Both the position numbers and the translations under genes were made by a program. The notes beneath the pieces are model-generated. The model was given only the letters and a program-made list of their open reading frames with translations, searched no databases and was not told the DNA's origin. Source: Avoscillospira_A sp052117125 (lineage in GTDB: Bacteria > Bacillota > Clostridia > Oscillospirales > Oscillospiraceae). From it: DNA of 64,000 nt. Below, one piece after another: positions 35,725-44,146 of this stretch. Numbering within the stretch: position 1 is the first letter of the stretch; every line of letters begins with the position of its first letter. The stretch is from assembly GCF_052117125.1 (NCBI RefSeq), contig NZ_JBQKJT010000007.1, forward strand, positions 145,616-209,615, given 5' to 3'.

Positions 35725-37209
35725 ATGAGCGCTTCCCAGCAGAAAAAGCGCCGGCAGAACCAAGCTCCCGCCGCCGCTTCCCAAAATGATTCCAGCAGCC
35801 GCGGCGCATGGATTGCAGGCAGTATCGGTGTAGCCGTATTGGTGGTACTGGCGATCTTCTTTGCCATTCTTAACTCCGGCCTGCTGCAAAATCACACCAC
35901 GGCCGCCACGGTCGGCTCCCATGAGCTGTCGCCGGTAATGTATAACTACTTCTATAAAGATGTATATACGAAGAGTGCTGCCGGGTATATGACAGACCCC
36001 AACAAATCCTTGGCCGATCAGGTGATTGACGCGACTACCGGACAAACCTGGGCTGATTATCTCAATGAGGAAACCAACGGCTTGATTGCCGAAACCTATG
36101 GTGTCTATGACGCGGCTATGGAAGCCGGCTATACCATGACGGATGATGATACCGCCGCTGTGGATGAGTATATGGCCAGCCTTTCCTCCCAGGCTGCTTC
36201 GCAGGGCGTTTCTGCCAACGCTTATCTGTCCAGCGCCTATGGCACCGGCAGCAACACTGACAATTTCCGCACATATCGGGAACTGCTACAGGTAGCCACT
36301 TCCTATCAGGCCGTCTATTCCGATAGCCTGACTTATACGGCTGACGACATTGCCACGTACTATAGCGAGCACAAGGAGGAACTGGACGTCTACGACTATC
36401 GTTCTTTCACCTGCTCCGTGGACAGCACCGAGACTGACGAAGAAGGAAACACCATCGTGGACAATGCCGCTTCTGAGGCACAGGCCAAGGAAATGGCAGA
36501 GGCTGTTCAGGGCGACGAGACTGCCTTTGCCGAGCAGGCCCGTGAGAATGCTTCTGAGGATCAGCAGAGCACCTATGCGGACGACGATGCCACACTGACC
36601 TCCAAGGCTACCGCTAACAGTCTGCCTGAAAACATCAAGGATTGGCTCACAGACACGTCTCGCGCCTATGGCGATACTACAGCCATTGAGAATGAAGACG
36701 GCTCCTGGAAAGTGGTCATGTTTGTCAGTGGTCCTGAAAAGTTCAATGTCAATACCCGCACAGTTCGCCATATCCTCATTCAGGCAACGGAATCCGATGA
36801 CGAGGCTGTGGCTGATACGGAAGCCGAGATTCGTGCCCAGGAGATTCTGGACGAGTATTTAGCTGGCGATCAGACAGAGGAGGCATTTGCCGCCCTGGCC
36901 GTTGAGCACTCTGCAGACAGCACCGCTGCCGAAGGTGGCCTCATTGAGAATATCTGCCCCGGCGATATGGTGGAACCCTTTGAGGACTGGTGCTTTGACG
37001 AATCCCGGAAGCCCGGCGATACGGGCATTGTGGAGTCGGAGTACGGGTACCACGTCATGTACTATGTTGGCGAGGGCGGTAACGCCATGGACTACCGCAC
37101 GGAAACTGCTATGCGTTCCAACGATGTCAGTAACTGGATTGTGGGGCTGGGCGAAGCCCAGACCGTGACAACTCACAGCTTCGGCATGCTCTTCACCGAC
37201 GCCGACTGA
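35725..37209 (+). CDS. Membrane-anchored parvulin-type peptidylprolyl isomerase (PrsA/SurA-like)
   Basis: The 494-aa protein has a basic, Gln-rich cytoplasmic N-terminus, one membrane segment (about residues 30-50), a SurA-like chaperone region and a parvulin domain (RHILIQATES ... SADSTAAEGGLIENICPGDM ... ESEYGYHVMYYVG). It should fold secreted proteins at the outer face of the membrane. It is anchored by a membrane segment rather than the lipobox cysteine of classical PrsA. Confidence 0.9.
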   Translation: MSASQQKKRRQNQAPAAASQNDSSSRGAWIAGSIGVAVLVVLAIFFAILNSGLLQNHTTAATVGSHELSPVMYNYFYKDVYTKSAAGYMTDPNKSLADQVIDATTGQTWADYLNEETNGLIAETYGVYDAAMEAGYTMTDDDTAAVDEYMASLSSQAASQGVSANAYLSSAYGTGSNTDNFRTYRELLQVATSYQAVYSDSLTYTADDIATYYSEHKEELDVYDYRSFTCSVDSTETDEEGNTIVDNAASEAQAKEMAEAVQGDETAFAEQARENASEDQQSTYADDDATLTSKATANSLPENIKDWLTDTSRAYGDTTAIENEDGSWKVVMFVSGPEKFNVNTRTVRHILIQATESDDEAVADTEAEIRAQEILDEYLAGDQTEEAFAALAVEHSADSTAAEGGLIENICPGDMVEPFEDWCFDESRKPGDTGIVESEYGYHVMYYVGEGGNAMDYRTETAMRSNDVSNWIVGLGEAQTVTTHSFGMLFTDAD

Positions 37210-37276
37210 CTGCAACCCTATCCAAGAGGCGGACTCCCCTGTCCGCCTCTTGCTTGACTTTTCGGAGGTTTTTTCT

Positions 37277-37999
37277 ATGAATCCAGCGTTTCTGCGGGAA
37301 GCAATGATTCTGGGGCCTGACGGCCTGGAACGGCTAAGTGGCTGCCATGTGATTGTGTTCGGCATTGGCGGCGTGGGCAGTTACTGTGCGGAGGCATTGG
37401 TCCGGGCGGGAATCGGCCGTCTTACCTTTGTGGACAATGATACCGTTGGTGAGACCAATCTCAACCGCCAGCTCATTGCGCTCCATTCCACCTTGGGCCA
37501 GTACAAGTCCGACGTCATGGCCCGACGTGCTCGGGATATCAATCCCCAGTGTCAGGCGGTCTCTATTCCGGAACTATACAATGCCGAGACCAAAGGCCGC
37601 TTCTTCGATAACGCCGACTATGATTACATTGTAGACGCCATCGATTTGGTGTCCTGCAAACTGAGCCTGATCGAGACGGCGCGGCAGATGGGTATTCCCT
37701 GTATCAGTTCCATGGGTACCGGCAACAAGCTGGACCCGTCCCGCTTTGTCATCACCGACATTGCAAAGACTACCGGCTGTCCCCTGGCCCGTGTCATGCG
37801 CAAAGAATTACGCAATCGCGGTATTGAGCACCACACGGTGCTGTTCAGTGAGGAGCCGCCGGCCAAGCCGCTGGAACTGGAGACGCCGCCGCCGGGCCGC
37901 CGCAGTATCCCGGCGTCTGTGTCCTGGGTCCCCTCTGTGGCAGGATTGATGATTGCCGGTCATGTGGTCCGGGAATTGCTGCAAATCGCGCCGCGATAA
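37277..37999 (+). CDS. tcdA: tRNA threonylcarbamoyladenosine dehydratase
   Basis: The 240-aa E1/ThiF-like enzyme cyclises t6A at tRNA position 37. It has the ATP-binding GIGGVGSYCAEALVRAGIGR, VDNDTVGETNLNRQ and the C-terminal block PPGRRSIPASVSWVPSVAGL. I chose the ATG at 37277 with GGAGG upstream. A terminator hairpin follows at once. Confidence 0.94.
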   Translation: MNPAFLREAMILGPDGLERLSGCHVIVFGIGGVGSYCAEALVRAGIGRLTFVDNDTVGETNLNRQLIALHSTLGQYKSDVMARRARDINPQCQAVSIPELYNAETKGRFFDNADYDYIVDAIDLVSCKLSLIETARQMGIPCISSMGTGNKLDPSRFVITDIAKTTGCPLARVMRKELRNRGIEHHTVLFSEEPPAKPLELETPPPGRRSIPASVSWVPSVAGLMIAGHVVRELLQIAPR

Positions 38000-38004
38000 A
38001 CTGT

Positions 38005-38055
38005 ATAAAAAATCCCTTCATTGCCCAAACTGATGGGGAATGGAGGGATTTTTTT
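38005..38055 (+). terminator. Terminator after tcdA that contains the next gene's ribosome site
   Basis: AAAAATCCCT-CATT-CCC pairs with GGG-AATG-AGGGATTTTT (about 38008-38053), ending in seven T. The 3' arm contains GGAGGGA, the probable Shine-Dalgarno of the TSUP gene, whose TTG start is at the end of the T run. Confidence 0.75.
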
Positions 38056-38410
38056 GCAACGTATTACATGGCGCGCCGCCCTGTCCGGCGCTGCGGCCGG
38101 AACCATCAACGGGTTGCTGGGTGCTGGCGGCGGCATGGTTCTGGTTCCTATGCTCATCGGCTGGTGCGGTTTATCGGACAAACATGCGTTCGCCACTGCT
38201 ATCAGCATCATATTGCCGTTGTGCATCGTTTCCATTGTGGTTTATGGTTGCCATGCGCCTCTGCCACTGGCGGAATCGCTTCCCTATCTGATCGGAGGCG
38301 CTGTGGGCGGTGCCGTTGGCGGTTTGCTGTTTCGCCGTGTCTCCGCCGGAGTGCTGCACAAACTGCTGGGTGCTTTGATCCTCTGGGGCGGCATCCGGCT
38401 TTTGGTATGA
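38054..38410 (+). CDS. TSUP (TauE/SafE) family permease, N-terminal half
   Basis: The 118-aa membrane protein has about four hydrophobic segments and the TSUP repeat motif AAGTINGLLGAGGGMVLVPM. TSUP proteins (anion or sulfite exporters) normally have two such repeats in one chain; here the second is a separate ORF. I chose the TTG at 38054 with GGAGGGA upstream; the ATG at 38021 lies before the terminator hairpin arm. The stop overlaps the next start as ATGA. Confidence 0.8.
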   Translation: MQRITWRAALSGAAAGTINGLLGAGGGMVLVPMLIGWCGLSDKHAFATAISIILPLCIVSIVVYGCHAPLPLAESLPYLIGGAVGGAVGGLLFRRVSAGVLHKLLGALILWGGIRLLV

Positions 38411-38799
38411 GCTGGGGCGCGGCGGTGGCGGGTGCTGTCTGCGGCGTTCTGTCAGCCTTCGGCATCGGGGGTGGATCGCTGCTGATGATCTGGATGACCG
38501 CCGTTCTGGATATGGAGCAGCAGACCGCACAGGCCATCAATCTGCTTTACTTCCTGCCTGCCGCTTCTATCAGTCTGATTTTCCACATTCACAATCGACA
38601 GATTTACTGGCGGGCTGCCGTTCCGGCCATCCTGGCCGGTGTGGTGACAGCAGCCCTCAGTGCCTGGGCGGCTTCCTGCCTGGATGCGGCATTGCTGCGA
38701 AAGGCTTTTGGTATCTTTTTGCTGGTGATTGGTGTACTGGAGCTCCGAAAAAAAACATCACCGCCGGCGAAACGCCAAGTACCCTTCCAGGATCAGTGA
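38407..38799 (+). CDS. TSUP (TauE/SafE) family permease, C-terminal half
   Basis: The 130-aa membrane protein has about four hydrophobic segments and the second repeat motif, AVCGVLSAFGIGGGSLLMIW. Its ATG overlaps the stop of the first half by 4 bp, so the two are translated together and probably form a heterodimer equal to one full transporter. A sequencing frameshift in a single gene is the alternative. The 3' end overlaps convergent ruvX by 42 bp. Confidence 0.8.
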   Translation: MSWGAAVAGAVCGVLSAFGIGGGSLLMIWMTAVLDMEQQTAQAINLLYFLPAASISLIFHIHNRQIYWRAAVPAILAGVVTAALSAWAASCLDAALLRKAFGIFLLVIGVLELRKKTSPPAKRQVPFQDQ

Positions 38800-39171
38800 A
38801 GCCGCTACGGCGTCCACGGTCGCCTTGCGTTTTTTGCCGTGGCGGTTGTTGTCCGAAAGAATGCGGTGAGCATCCACTGTGGTACGTCGTTCATCCCAGA
38901 GTACAGGCTCCAACCCTGTGGCCTCTTGCAGCAATGCGGCAAATTCCCGGTACAGTGCTGCACGGGGGCCCTCGGTTCCGTCCATGTTCTTGGGGAATCC
39001 CATGACCAATTCTGTCACACCGTGCTGCTCTACCAGTTGCTTGAGCTGGAGCAGGGTTTTCTCCCGGTTATAAGACGGAACCACTAGGGTCGTACCTACA
39101 ATGGAGCCGGTCAGGTCGGAAATGGCGACGCCCGTTCTGGCGTCCCCGTAATCGATTGCCATAATTCGCAT
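38758..39171 (-). CDS. ruvX: Holliday junction resolvase RuvX/YqgF
   Basis: The 137-aa RNase H-fold protein begins MAIDYGDARTGVAISD, with the first catalytic Asp. It has FPKNMDGTEGPRA, DERRTTVDAH and a terminal DAVAASLILEGYL with the last acidic residue. YqgF family members act in rRNA 5' processing and are also annotated as junction resolvases. The 3' end overlaps the convergent TSUP gene. Confidence 0.94.
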   Translation of the reverse strand: MRIMAIDYGDARTGVAISDLTGSIVGTTLVVPSYNREKTLLQLKQLVEQHGVTELVMGFPKNMDGTEGPRAALYREFAALLQEATGLEPVLWDERRTTVDAHRILSDNNRHGKKRKATVDAVAASLILEGYLAFRRR

Positions 39172-39254
39172 TGGACTGCATACCTCCTACGTTTTCTCCA
39201 TTGTATCACAGGCGTCAACCGGCGAAAACAGCAGTGATTTTTTATATTTTGTGC

Positions 39255-39283
39255 TTGACCGGCCGCTTTCTCTGTGATAAAAT
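39255..39283 (+). promoter_or_regulatory. Promoter of the rpmG-secE-nusG-rplKA operon
   Basis: TTGACC (39255-39260), a 17-bp spacer and TAAAAT (39278-39283). A GACGG/CCGTC hairpin lies in the 130-nt leader. Confidence 0.75.
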
Positions 39284-39413
39284 AGATTCACCTGTGAAAA
39301 AGAGGTTTATTTTTTATGCCCTTTTTCAGTCCCGGACCGACGGTGCGCCGTCCTCTAAATTTATGATAGCCGGTGATGATACAGGGAGGCAATATTTAAG
39401 GAGGTGCCGAAAC

Positions 39414-39563
39414 ATGCGTGTAAAGATTACCCTTCGTTGTTCTGAGTGCAAGCAGAGAAACTACAACACCATGAAGAACAAGAAGAACGACCCCGATCGT
39501 CTGGAGATGCGGAAGTACTGCAAGTTCTGCAGAAAGCATACCATCCACAACGAGACGAAGTAA
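39414..39563 (+). CDS. rpmG: 50S ribosomal protein L33
   Basis: The 49-aa protein MRVKITLRCSECKQRNYNTM, with a second cysteine pair in KYCKFCRKHT, is the zinc-binding (C+) form of L33. AAGGAGG lies 7-8 nt before the ATG. It heads the secE-nusG-rplK-rplA cluster, the usual bacterial order. Confidence 0.97.
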   Translation: MRVKITLRCSECKQRNYNTMKNKKNDPDRLEMRKYCKFCRKHTIHNETK

Positions 39564-39598
39564 TGCAGTGATTCTGCACTGCTGAAAGGGTGTAAACT

Positions 39599-39835
39599 AT
39601 GGCAGAAGCAAGCAAAAAGGAAAACTTTTTTGTCCGCGTCGGTTCTAAAACCAAGCGCTTCTTCCGCGAGCTCAGAAGCGAGCTGAAAAAGGTCGTATGG
39701 CCTACCAAGCAGCAGATGATTAACAATACCATTATTGTGCTGTTCTGCGTGCTGCTGGTGGGTATCTTTATCTGGGCGTTTGACGCCGTGGCCGGTTTGG
39801 TCGTCAACGGTATCATCTCCCTGGTCAAGGGTTAA
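39599..39835 (+). CDS. secE: Preprotein translocase subunit SecE
   Basis: The 78-aa membrane protein has an amphipathic helix with FFRELRSELKKVVWPTKQQM and one C-terminal membrane segment, the minimal single-span SecE that clamps SecY. It lies 35 bp after rpmG and 9 bp before nusG. Confidence 0.96.
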   Translation: MAEASKKENFFVRVGSKTKRFFRELRSELKKVVWPTKQQMINNTIIVLFCVLLVGIFIWAFDAVAGLVVNGIISLVKG

Positions 39836-39844
39836 GGTGTTCTC

Positions 39845-40372
39845 ATGGCGGATACTGCAAAATGGTATGTGGTTCACACATACTCCGGCTACGAAAATAC
39901 CGTAAAGGCCACCATCGAAAAGACGGTGGAAAACCGGCATCTGGAGAATCTGATCCATGAGGTTTCGATTCCACTGGAGACGGTCACCGAACTCACCGAA
40001 AAGGGCCCCAAGACCTATGAGCGCAAAGTCTTCCCCGGTTATGTGCTGGTGAAGATGGTCATGTCCGATGAGTCCTGGTACGTGATTAAGAACGTCCGTG
40101 GCGTCACGGGCTTTGTCGGATCCGGCACCAAGCCCACTCCCCTCACCGATGAGGAAGTGGCCCAGATGGGCGTGGAAAAGCACGAGGTTGTTGTCTCCTA
40201 CAGTGTAGGCGACCGTGTCACCATCGTGGACGGCACACTGAGCAATTTTACCGGCACAGTCGAGTCCATCGACATCCCCGGCAACAAGGTGCGCGTTCTC
40301 GTCACCATGCTCGGACGTGAAACACCTGTCGAGTTAGATCTGGAACAGGTCGAATTACTCGACGAAACATAA
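39845..40372 (+). CDS. nusG: Transcription termination/antitermination protein NusG
   Basis: The 175-aa protein has the NGN domain (KWYVVHTYSGYENTVKATIE ... VFPGYVLVKM) and a C-terminal KOW domain (VGDRVTIVDGTLSNFTGTVE). It binds elongating RNA polymerase and couples to Rho or the ribosome. It is in the standard position between secE and rplK. Confidence 0.97.
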   Translation: MADTAKWYVVHTYSGYENTVKATIEKTVENRHLENLIHEVSIPLETVTELTEKGPKTYERKVFPGYVLVKMVMSDESWYVIKNVRGVTGFVGSGTKPTPLTDEEVAQMGVEKHEVVVSYSVGDRVTIVDGTLSNFTGTVESIDIPGNKVRVLVTMLGRETPVELDLEQVELLDET

Positions 40373-40479
40373 GTACTCGCCGCATTTGACGGCAAGGAAC
40401 GTGGGAGGGGTGCTAAACCCCGCCAATGTACGCCGGACGGGCGTACCAATACCACATTTTCTTCAGGAGGTGCTCTGTA

Positions 40480-40905
40480 ATGGCACAGAAAGTTACAGGT
40501 TATATCAAACTGCAGATCCCGGCAGCGAAGGCTACCGCCTCTCCCCCTGTCGGTCCCGCTCTCGGCCAGCACGGCGTGAACATCGCGCAGTTCATCAAGG
40601 AGTTCAACGAGCGTACCAAGGATCAGGCCGGTTTCAAGATCCCCGTTGTGATTACCGTTTACGCCGACCGCAGCTTTACCTTTATCACCAAGACGCCCCC
40701 CACCCCTGCTCTGATCATGAAGGCCATCAGCCTGGAGAAGGGTTCCGGCGTTCCCAATAAGGATAAGGTTGGCACCATCACCATGGCTCAGATTCGTGAG
40801 ATTGCTGAGAAGAAGATGCCCGACCTCAACGCCCCCAGCATTGAGGCTGCCATGTCTCAGGTTGCCGGCACTTGCCGCAGCATGGGCGTTACAGTTGTCG
40901 AGTAA
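40480..40905 (+). CDS. rplK: 50S ribosomal protein L11
   Basis: The 141-aa protein has the L11 N-terminal domain (KLQIPAAKATASPPVGPALG) and the rRNA-binding C-terminal domain ending RSMGVTVVE. AGGAGGTGCTCTGTA precedes the ATG at 40480. A 107-bp leader separates it from nusG; it could hold a regulatory hairpin, but I see no clear one. Confidence 0.97.
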   Translation: MAQKVTGYIKLQIPAAKATASPPVGPALGQHGVNIAQFIKEFNERTKDQAGFKIPVVITVYADRSFTFITKTPPTPALIMKAISLEKGSGVPNKDKVGTITMAQIREIAEKKMPDLNAPSIEAAMSQVAGTCRSMGVTVVE

Positions 40906-40994
40906 AATGCTGACCGAGGCCATACGGCAGTTGCTGCCGTGCCTCAAAATGTGGGAGGATTATTCCGCATCACCACTTTAAGGAGGATATTACA

Positions 40995-41684
40995 TTGTTC
41001 AGAGGTAAAAAATATACCGACAGCGCTAAGCTGATCGACCGCAGTGTCCAGTACGACGTTGCTGAGGCCATGGGCCTTGTTGTCAAGTCCGCCACCGCCA
41101 AGTTTGACGAGACTGTTGAGATTCACATCAAGCTCGGCGTTGACTCCCGTCACGCTGACCAGCAGGTCCGCGGTGCTATCGTTCTGCCCAACGGCACCGG
41201 CAAGACCCGCAAGGTCCTGGTGTTCGCCAAGGACGCCAAGGTGGACGAGGCCAAGGAGGCCGGTGCGGACTATGTCGGCGGCATGGAGCTGGTGGAGAAA
41301 ATCACCAAGGAGAACTGGTTTGACTTCGATGTCGTTGTCGCCACCCCCGACATGATGGGTGTTGTTGGCCGTCTCGGTAAGGTCCTGGGCCCCAAGGGCT
41401 TGATGCCCTCCCCCAAGGCCGGTACCGTTACTCCTAACGTTGCTGCTGCCGTTAAGGAGATTAAGGCTGGTAAGATCGAGTACCGTCTTGATAAGACCAA
41501 CATTATCCACTGCCCCATCGGCAAGGTTTCTTTCGGCGCTGAGAAGCTGACCGAGAACTTTGAGGCCCTGATTAACGCTGTCATCAAGGCCAAGCCCTCC
41601 GCGGCCAAGGGCCAGTATATCAGAAGCTGCGTCCTGGCTTCCACCATGGGCCCCGGCGTGAAGGTTTCTACCAGCAAGTACTAA
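40995..41684 (+). CDS. rplA: 50S ribosomal protein L1
   Basis: The 229-aa protein has typical L1 blocks: VQYDVAEAMGLVVKSATAKF, LPNGTGKTRKVLVFAK, and LGPKGLMPSPKAGTVT. The start is TTG at 40995 with GGAGG 8-9 nt upstream. L1 proteins regulate their own operon in many bacteria. A terminator follows at 41712. Confidence 0.97.
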   Translation: MFRGKKYTDSAKLIDRSVQYDVAEAMGLVVKSATAKFDETVEIHIKLGVDSRHADQQVRGAIVLPNGTGKTRKVLVFAKDAKVDEAKEAGADYVGGMELVEKITKENWFDFDVVVATPDMMGVVGRLGKVLGPKGLMPSPKAGTVTPNVAAAVKEIKAGKIEYRLDKTNIIHCPIGKVSFGAEKLTENFEALINAVIKAKPSAAKGQYIRSCVLASTMGPGVKVSTSKY

Positions 41685-41711
41685 GAGATTCGATCAAACG
41701 AATCTAGTTTC

Positions 41712-41738
41712 CCCGCCGGTTTACGCCGGCGGGTTTTC
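41712..41738 (+). terminator. Terminator after rplA
   Basis: CCCGCCGG / CCGGCGGG with a 6-nt loop, followed by TTTTC. Confidence 0.85.
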
Positions 41739-41786
41739 GTGAGACTGTGCAATGCCATGGTTTTTCGATTTTTTAGAAAAAAGTGC

Positions 41787-41815
41787 TTGACATTTTATCA
41801 GCTGCAAGCTATAAT
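41787..41815 (+). promoter_or_regulatory. Consensus promoter of rplJ-rplL
   Basis: TTGACA (41787-41792), a 17-bp spacer and TATAAT (41810-41815): a perfect vegetative consensus, fitting a ribosomal protein operon. Confidence 0.92.
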
Positions 41816-41821
41816 AATCAA

Positions 41822-41942
41822 GCTGCCAGAGACAGCAGGAGGCTACGCCGTAATGGGACATCCCATCCTGCCGAGGTGATTGCACAGTATAAGCTTTTTT
41901 CTGTGTCCTCACGTCTTTTGGCGCGAGGACACTTTATTTTTC
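41822..41942 (+). promoter_or_regulatory. Ribosomal protein L10 leader
   Basis: The leader has the conserved AGACAGCAGGAGGC and TAATGGGACATCCCATCCTG of the L10 leader, to which the L10/L12 complex binds for feedback. An attenuator hairpin GTGTCCTC / GAGGACAC (41903-41932) with a T-rich tail ends just before the ribosome site. Confidence 0.93.
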
Positions 41943-41958
41943 GGAGGTGACACTTCAA

Positions 41959-42489
41959 ATGCCCAACGCAAAGGTACTGGAAAGCAAGAAGGCTGCCGTT
42001 GATGCTCTGGCTGAGAAGCTGCAGGGTGCTACCGCTGCCGTCTTTGTGGACTACAAGGGTATTACGGTTGCTCAGGATACTGAGCTGCGTAACCAGTTCC
42101 GTGCTGCCGGTGTGGAGTACACGGTTGTCAAGAACACTCTGACTCGATTTGCCGCCAACAAGATTGGCTACAACCAGTTCGATGAGCTGCTCAACGGCAC
42201 CACTTCCCTGGCCTGCACCACCGGCGATCCCATCGCCCCCGCTCGCATTGTTTGCGAGTTTGCCAAGAAGAACAAGGATCTGCTGAAGATCAAGGGCGGC
42301 ATCATTGAAGGCAGCGTTCTGACTGCCGAAGAGCTGAACGCTTTTGGCGAGCTGCCCTCCAAGGATGCTCTGCTGTCTCAGGTCCTGGGTACTTTCCTGG
42401 CTCCCATCACCAGCCTGGCCGTCGTGCTCGACCAGATCTGCAAGGCTCAGGGCGGCGATACTGCTGTTGCTGAGACCACTGAAGGCTAA
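41959..42489 (+). CDS. rplJ: 50S ribosomal protein L10
   Basis: The 176-aa stalk-base protein has KAAVDALAEKLQGATAAVFV, YKGITVAQDTELRNQFRAAG and KNTLTRFAANK, typical of L10. I chose the ATG at 41959 with GGAGGTGA upstream; an in-frame GTG at 41947 is within the ribosome site. Its own leader and promoter separate it from rplA. Confidence 0.96.
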   Translation: MPNAKVLESKKAAVDALAEKLQGATAAVFVDYKGITVAQDTELRNQFRAAGVEYTVVKNTLTRFAANKIGYNQFDELLNGTTSLACTTGDPIAPARIVCEFAKKNKDLLKIKGGIIEGSVLTAEELNAFGELPSKDALLSQVLGTFLAPITSLAVVLDQICKAQGGDTAVAETTEG

Positions 42490-42527
42490 TTTACGACTCT
42501 AAACTACATTTTAGGAGGATATTTACA

Positions 42528-42905
42528 ATGGCTAGCGAAAAAGTTTTGGCTATGATCGAGGAAGTTAAGGCTCTGTCTGTTCTGGAGCTGTCCGAGCTGG
42601 TACATGCTCTGGAAGAGGCTTTCGGCGTTTCCGCCGCTGCTGCCGCTGTTGCTGCTCCCGCTGCCGGCGCTGCTACTGCCGCTGCTGAGGAGAAGACCGA
42701 GTTCGACGTCGAGCTGAAGAGCGCCGGCGCCAACAAGATTGCTGTTATCAAGGTTGTCCGTGAGGCTACCGGCCTGGGCCTGAAGGAAGCTAAGGCTATG
42801 GTTGACGGTGCTCCTGCCAAGGTCAAGGAGGCTATGTCCAAGGACGATGCCGAGGCTCTGGTTGCCAAGCTGAAGGAGGCTGGCGCTGAGGCCGAGGCCA
42901 AGTAA
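42528..42905 (+). CDS. rplL: 50S ribosomal protein L7/L12
   Basis: The 125-aa protein has an N-terminal dimerisation helix, an Ala-rich hinge (about residues 35-55) and a C-terminal domain KTEFDVELKSAGANKIAVIK ... GLGLKEAKAMVDGAP that recruits translational GTPases. AGGAGGATATTTACA precedes the ATG. Confidence 0.97.
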   Translation: MASEKVLAMIEEVKALSVLELSELVHALEEAFGVSAAAAAVAAPAAGAATAAAEEKTEFDVELKSAGANKIAVIKVVREATGLGLKEAKAMVDGAPAKVKEAMSKDDAEALVAKLKEAGAEAEAK

Positions 42906-42930
42906 GAAATTTCTTGCTGGCTTTAATTTG

Positions 42931-42972
42931 TGCAAAAAGAGCTGCTGGGTTTCCCGGCAGCTCTTTTTTGCA
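42931..42972. terminator. Bidirectional terminator between rplL and the DeoR gene
   Basis: TGCAAAAAGAGCTGCTGGG pairs with CCCGGCAGCTCTTTTTTGCA with one T-G pair, giving T-rich ends on both strands. Confidence 0.9.
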
Positions 42973-43022
42973 TTGTAAAGTAGGCGGTCTGCAAGCACGA
43001 TACTTGCGGGCCGCCCACTTCA

Positions 43023-43793
43023 CTATCCTTCGGTTGGATAGATGCATTGCACTTGACGCTGCTCTAATAACTGTAAAAACGATTTCTCCGGCGGTCGGTT
43101 TGTAACAATACAATCGATTTGATCTAGTTCCGCGATTTTGACAAAGGAGATCTTCTCGAACTTGGAGGAATCCACCGCCAGAATCCGTATATTAGCACCG
43201 CGCATCATGGCCTGCTTGGTCGATGCGTGGTCTTCGCTGGAATCAGTAATGCCGGAGACTGGGTCTACGCCTTTACAGGACATAATGGCCTTGTCTACGT
43301 GGTAGTTCTGCAACATTTGGTGGCACTGGGAGCCCACCAGTGCCATGGTATCCCGTTTGAGGCGTCCACCGGTAAGCAGGATATTCCAGCCCTCCACGTC
43401 GCTGAGCTCCACCACAATCTCTACAGAGTTAGTAATAATGGTCAACTCTTTTTTGTCCTTCAACTGTTTGGCAATATACAGAGAGGTAGAGCTGTCGTCC
43501 AGCATGATATGGTCCCCATCGACAATCTGGCTGCACACCAGCTTGGCAATAGTTCGTTTTGCCTCCACATTGGTCTTGTTGCGGATGGTGTACGACAAGT
43601 CCGTCTTTGTGCTGTTGCCCCAAATGGCACCGCCATACGTCTTGGTGGCGTAGCCTTCCTTTTCCAGCTTGTCCAGATCCCGGCGGATGGTCTCTTCGGT
43701 CACACCATAGTGTGCCGCCAGCTGGCTTACAAGTACCCGCTGTTCCAGCCGAAGCTTATTGAGAATCTCGTTTTTCCGTTCGATAGCAAGCAT
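43023..43793 (-). CDS. DeoR/GlpR family transcriptional regulator
   Basis: The 256-aa protein has the DeoR helix-turn-helix (RVLVSQLAAHYGVTEETIRR DLDKLEKEG region) and a C-terminal ISOCOT sugar-phosphate-binding domain (LDDSSTSLYIA, NSVEIVVELS, LTGGRLKRDTMALVG). Such regulators repress sugar or nucleoside operons and respond to a phosphorylated intermediate. No sugar operon is adjacent in the window, so the targets lie elsewhere. Confidence 0.92.
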   Translation of the reverse strand: MLAIERKNEILNKLRLEQRVLVSQLAAHYGVTEETIRRDLDKLEKEGYATKTYGGAIWGNSTKTDLSYTIRNKTNVEAKRTIAKLVCSQIVDGDHIMLDDSSTSLYIAKQLKDKKELTIITNSVEIVVELSDVEGWNILLTGGRLKRDTMALVGSQCHQMLQNYHVDKAIMSCKGVDPVSGITDSSEDHASTKQAMMRGANIRILAVDSSKFEKISFVKIAELDQIDCIVTNRPPEKSFLQLLEQRQVQCIYPTEG

Positions 43794-43849
43794 ATGGTCC
43801 CACCTTATCCCGTGCGGAGCGAATTTCCGCAGATTGTTCTCTCCTGTTC

Positions 43850-43877
43850 ATTATATCCTGTATTCTAAAAAAATCAA
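43850..43877 (-). promoter_or_regulatory. Promoter of the DeoR-family gene
   Basis: On the minus strand, TTGATT (43877-43872), a 16-bp spacer and a perfect TATAAT (43855-43850). Confidence 0.75.
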
Positions 43878-44146
43878 GTTTTATGTTGGATTACATTGTT
43901 TTAATTGGTTTCTTCCATAGACCGTAACTTTTTAAAATTTTTTCGACTAGTATTGTTACCTTTTTTTCTTTTGTCACACTTTTGTAGCTTTTTGCCCATG
44001 AAAACGTATTTTACAGGGGAATATCGCAAATTTCTCTTTGAAAAATTCAAATTGATAGTTGCTTTTTTCGTCATCCTTTGATAGCATAGATCACAGCAGC
44101 CCCCATTGGTCTGTGATTATGTAAATTTGTGAAGGGACGGGCGTCC
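43878..44146. other. AT-rich divergent intergenic region
   Basis: No gene or RNA is recognised. It is markedly AT-rich, with several T runs, and should contain the promoter of the MBOAT operon. I cannot pick one convincing -35/-10 pair. Confidence 0.5.

Noticed and set aside
40998..42900. Antisense ORFs on the minus strand of rplA, rplJ and rplL
   Set aside because: Alanine-rich and codon-biased ribosomal genes commonly open reverse frames; no signals support them.
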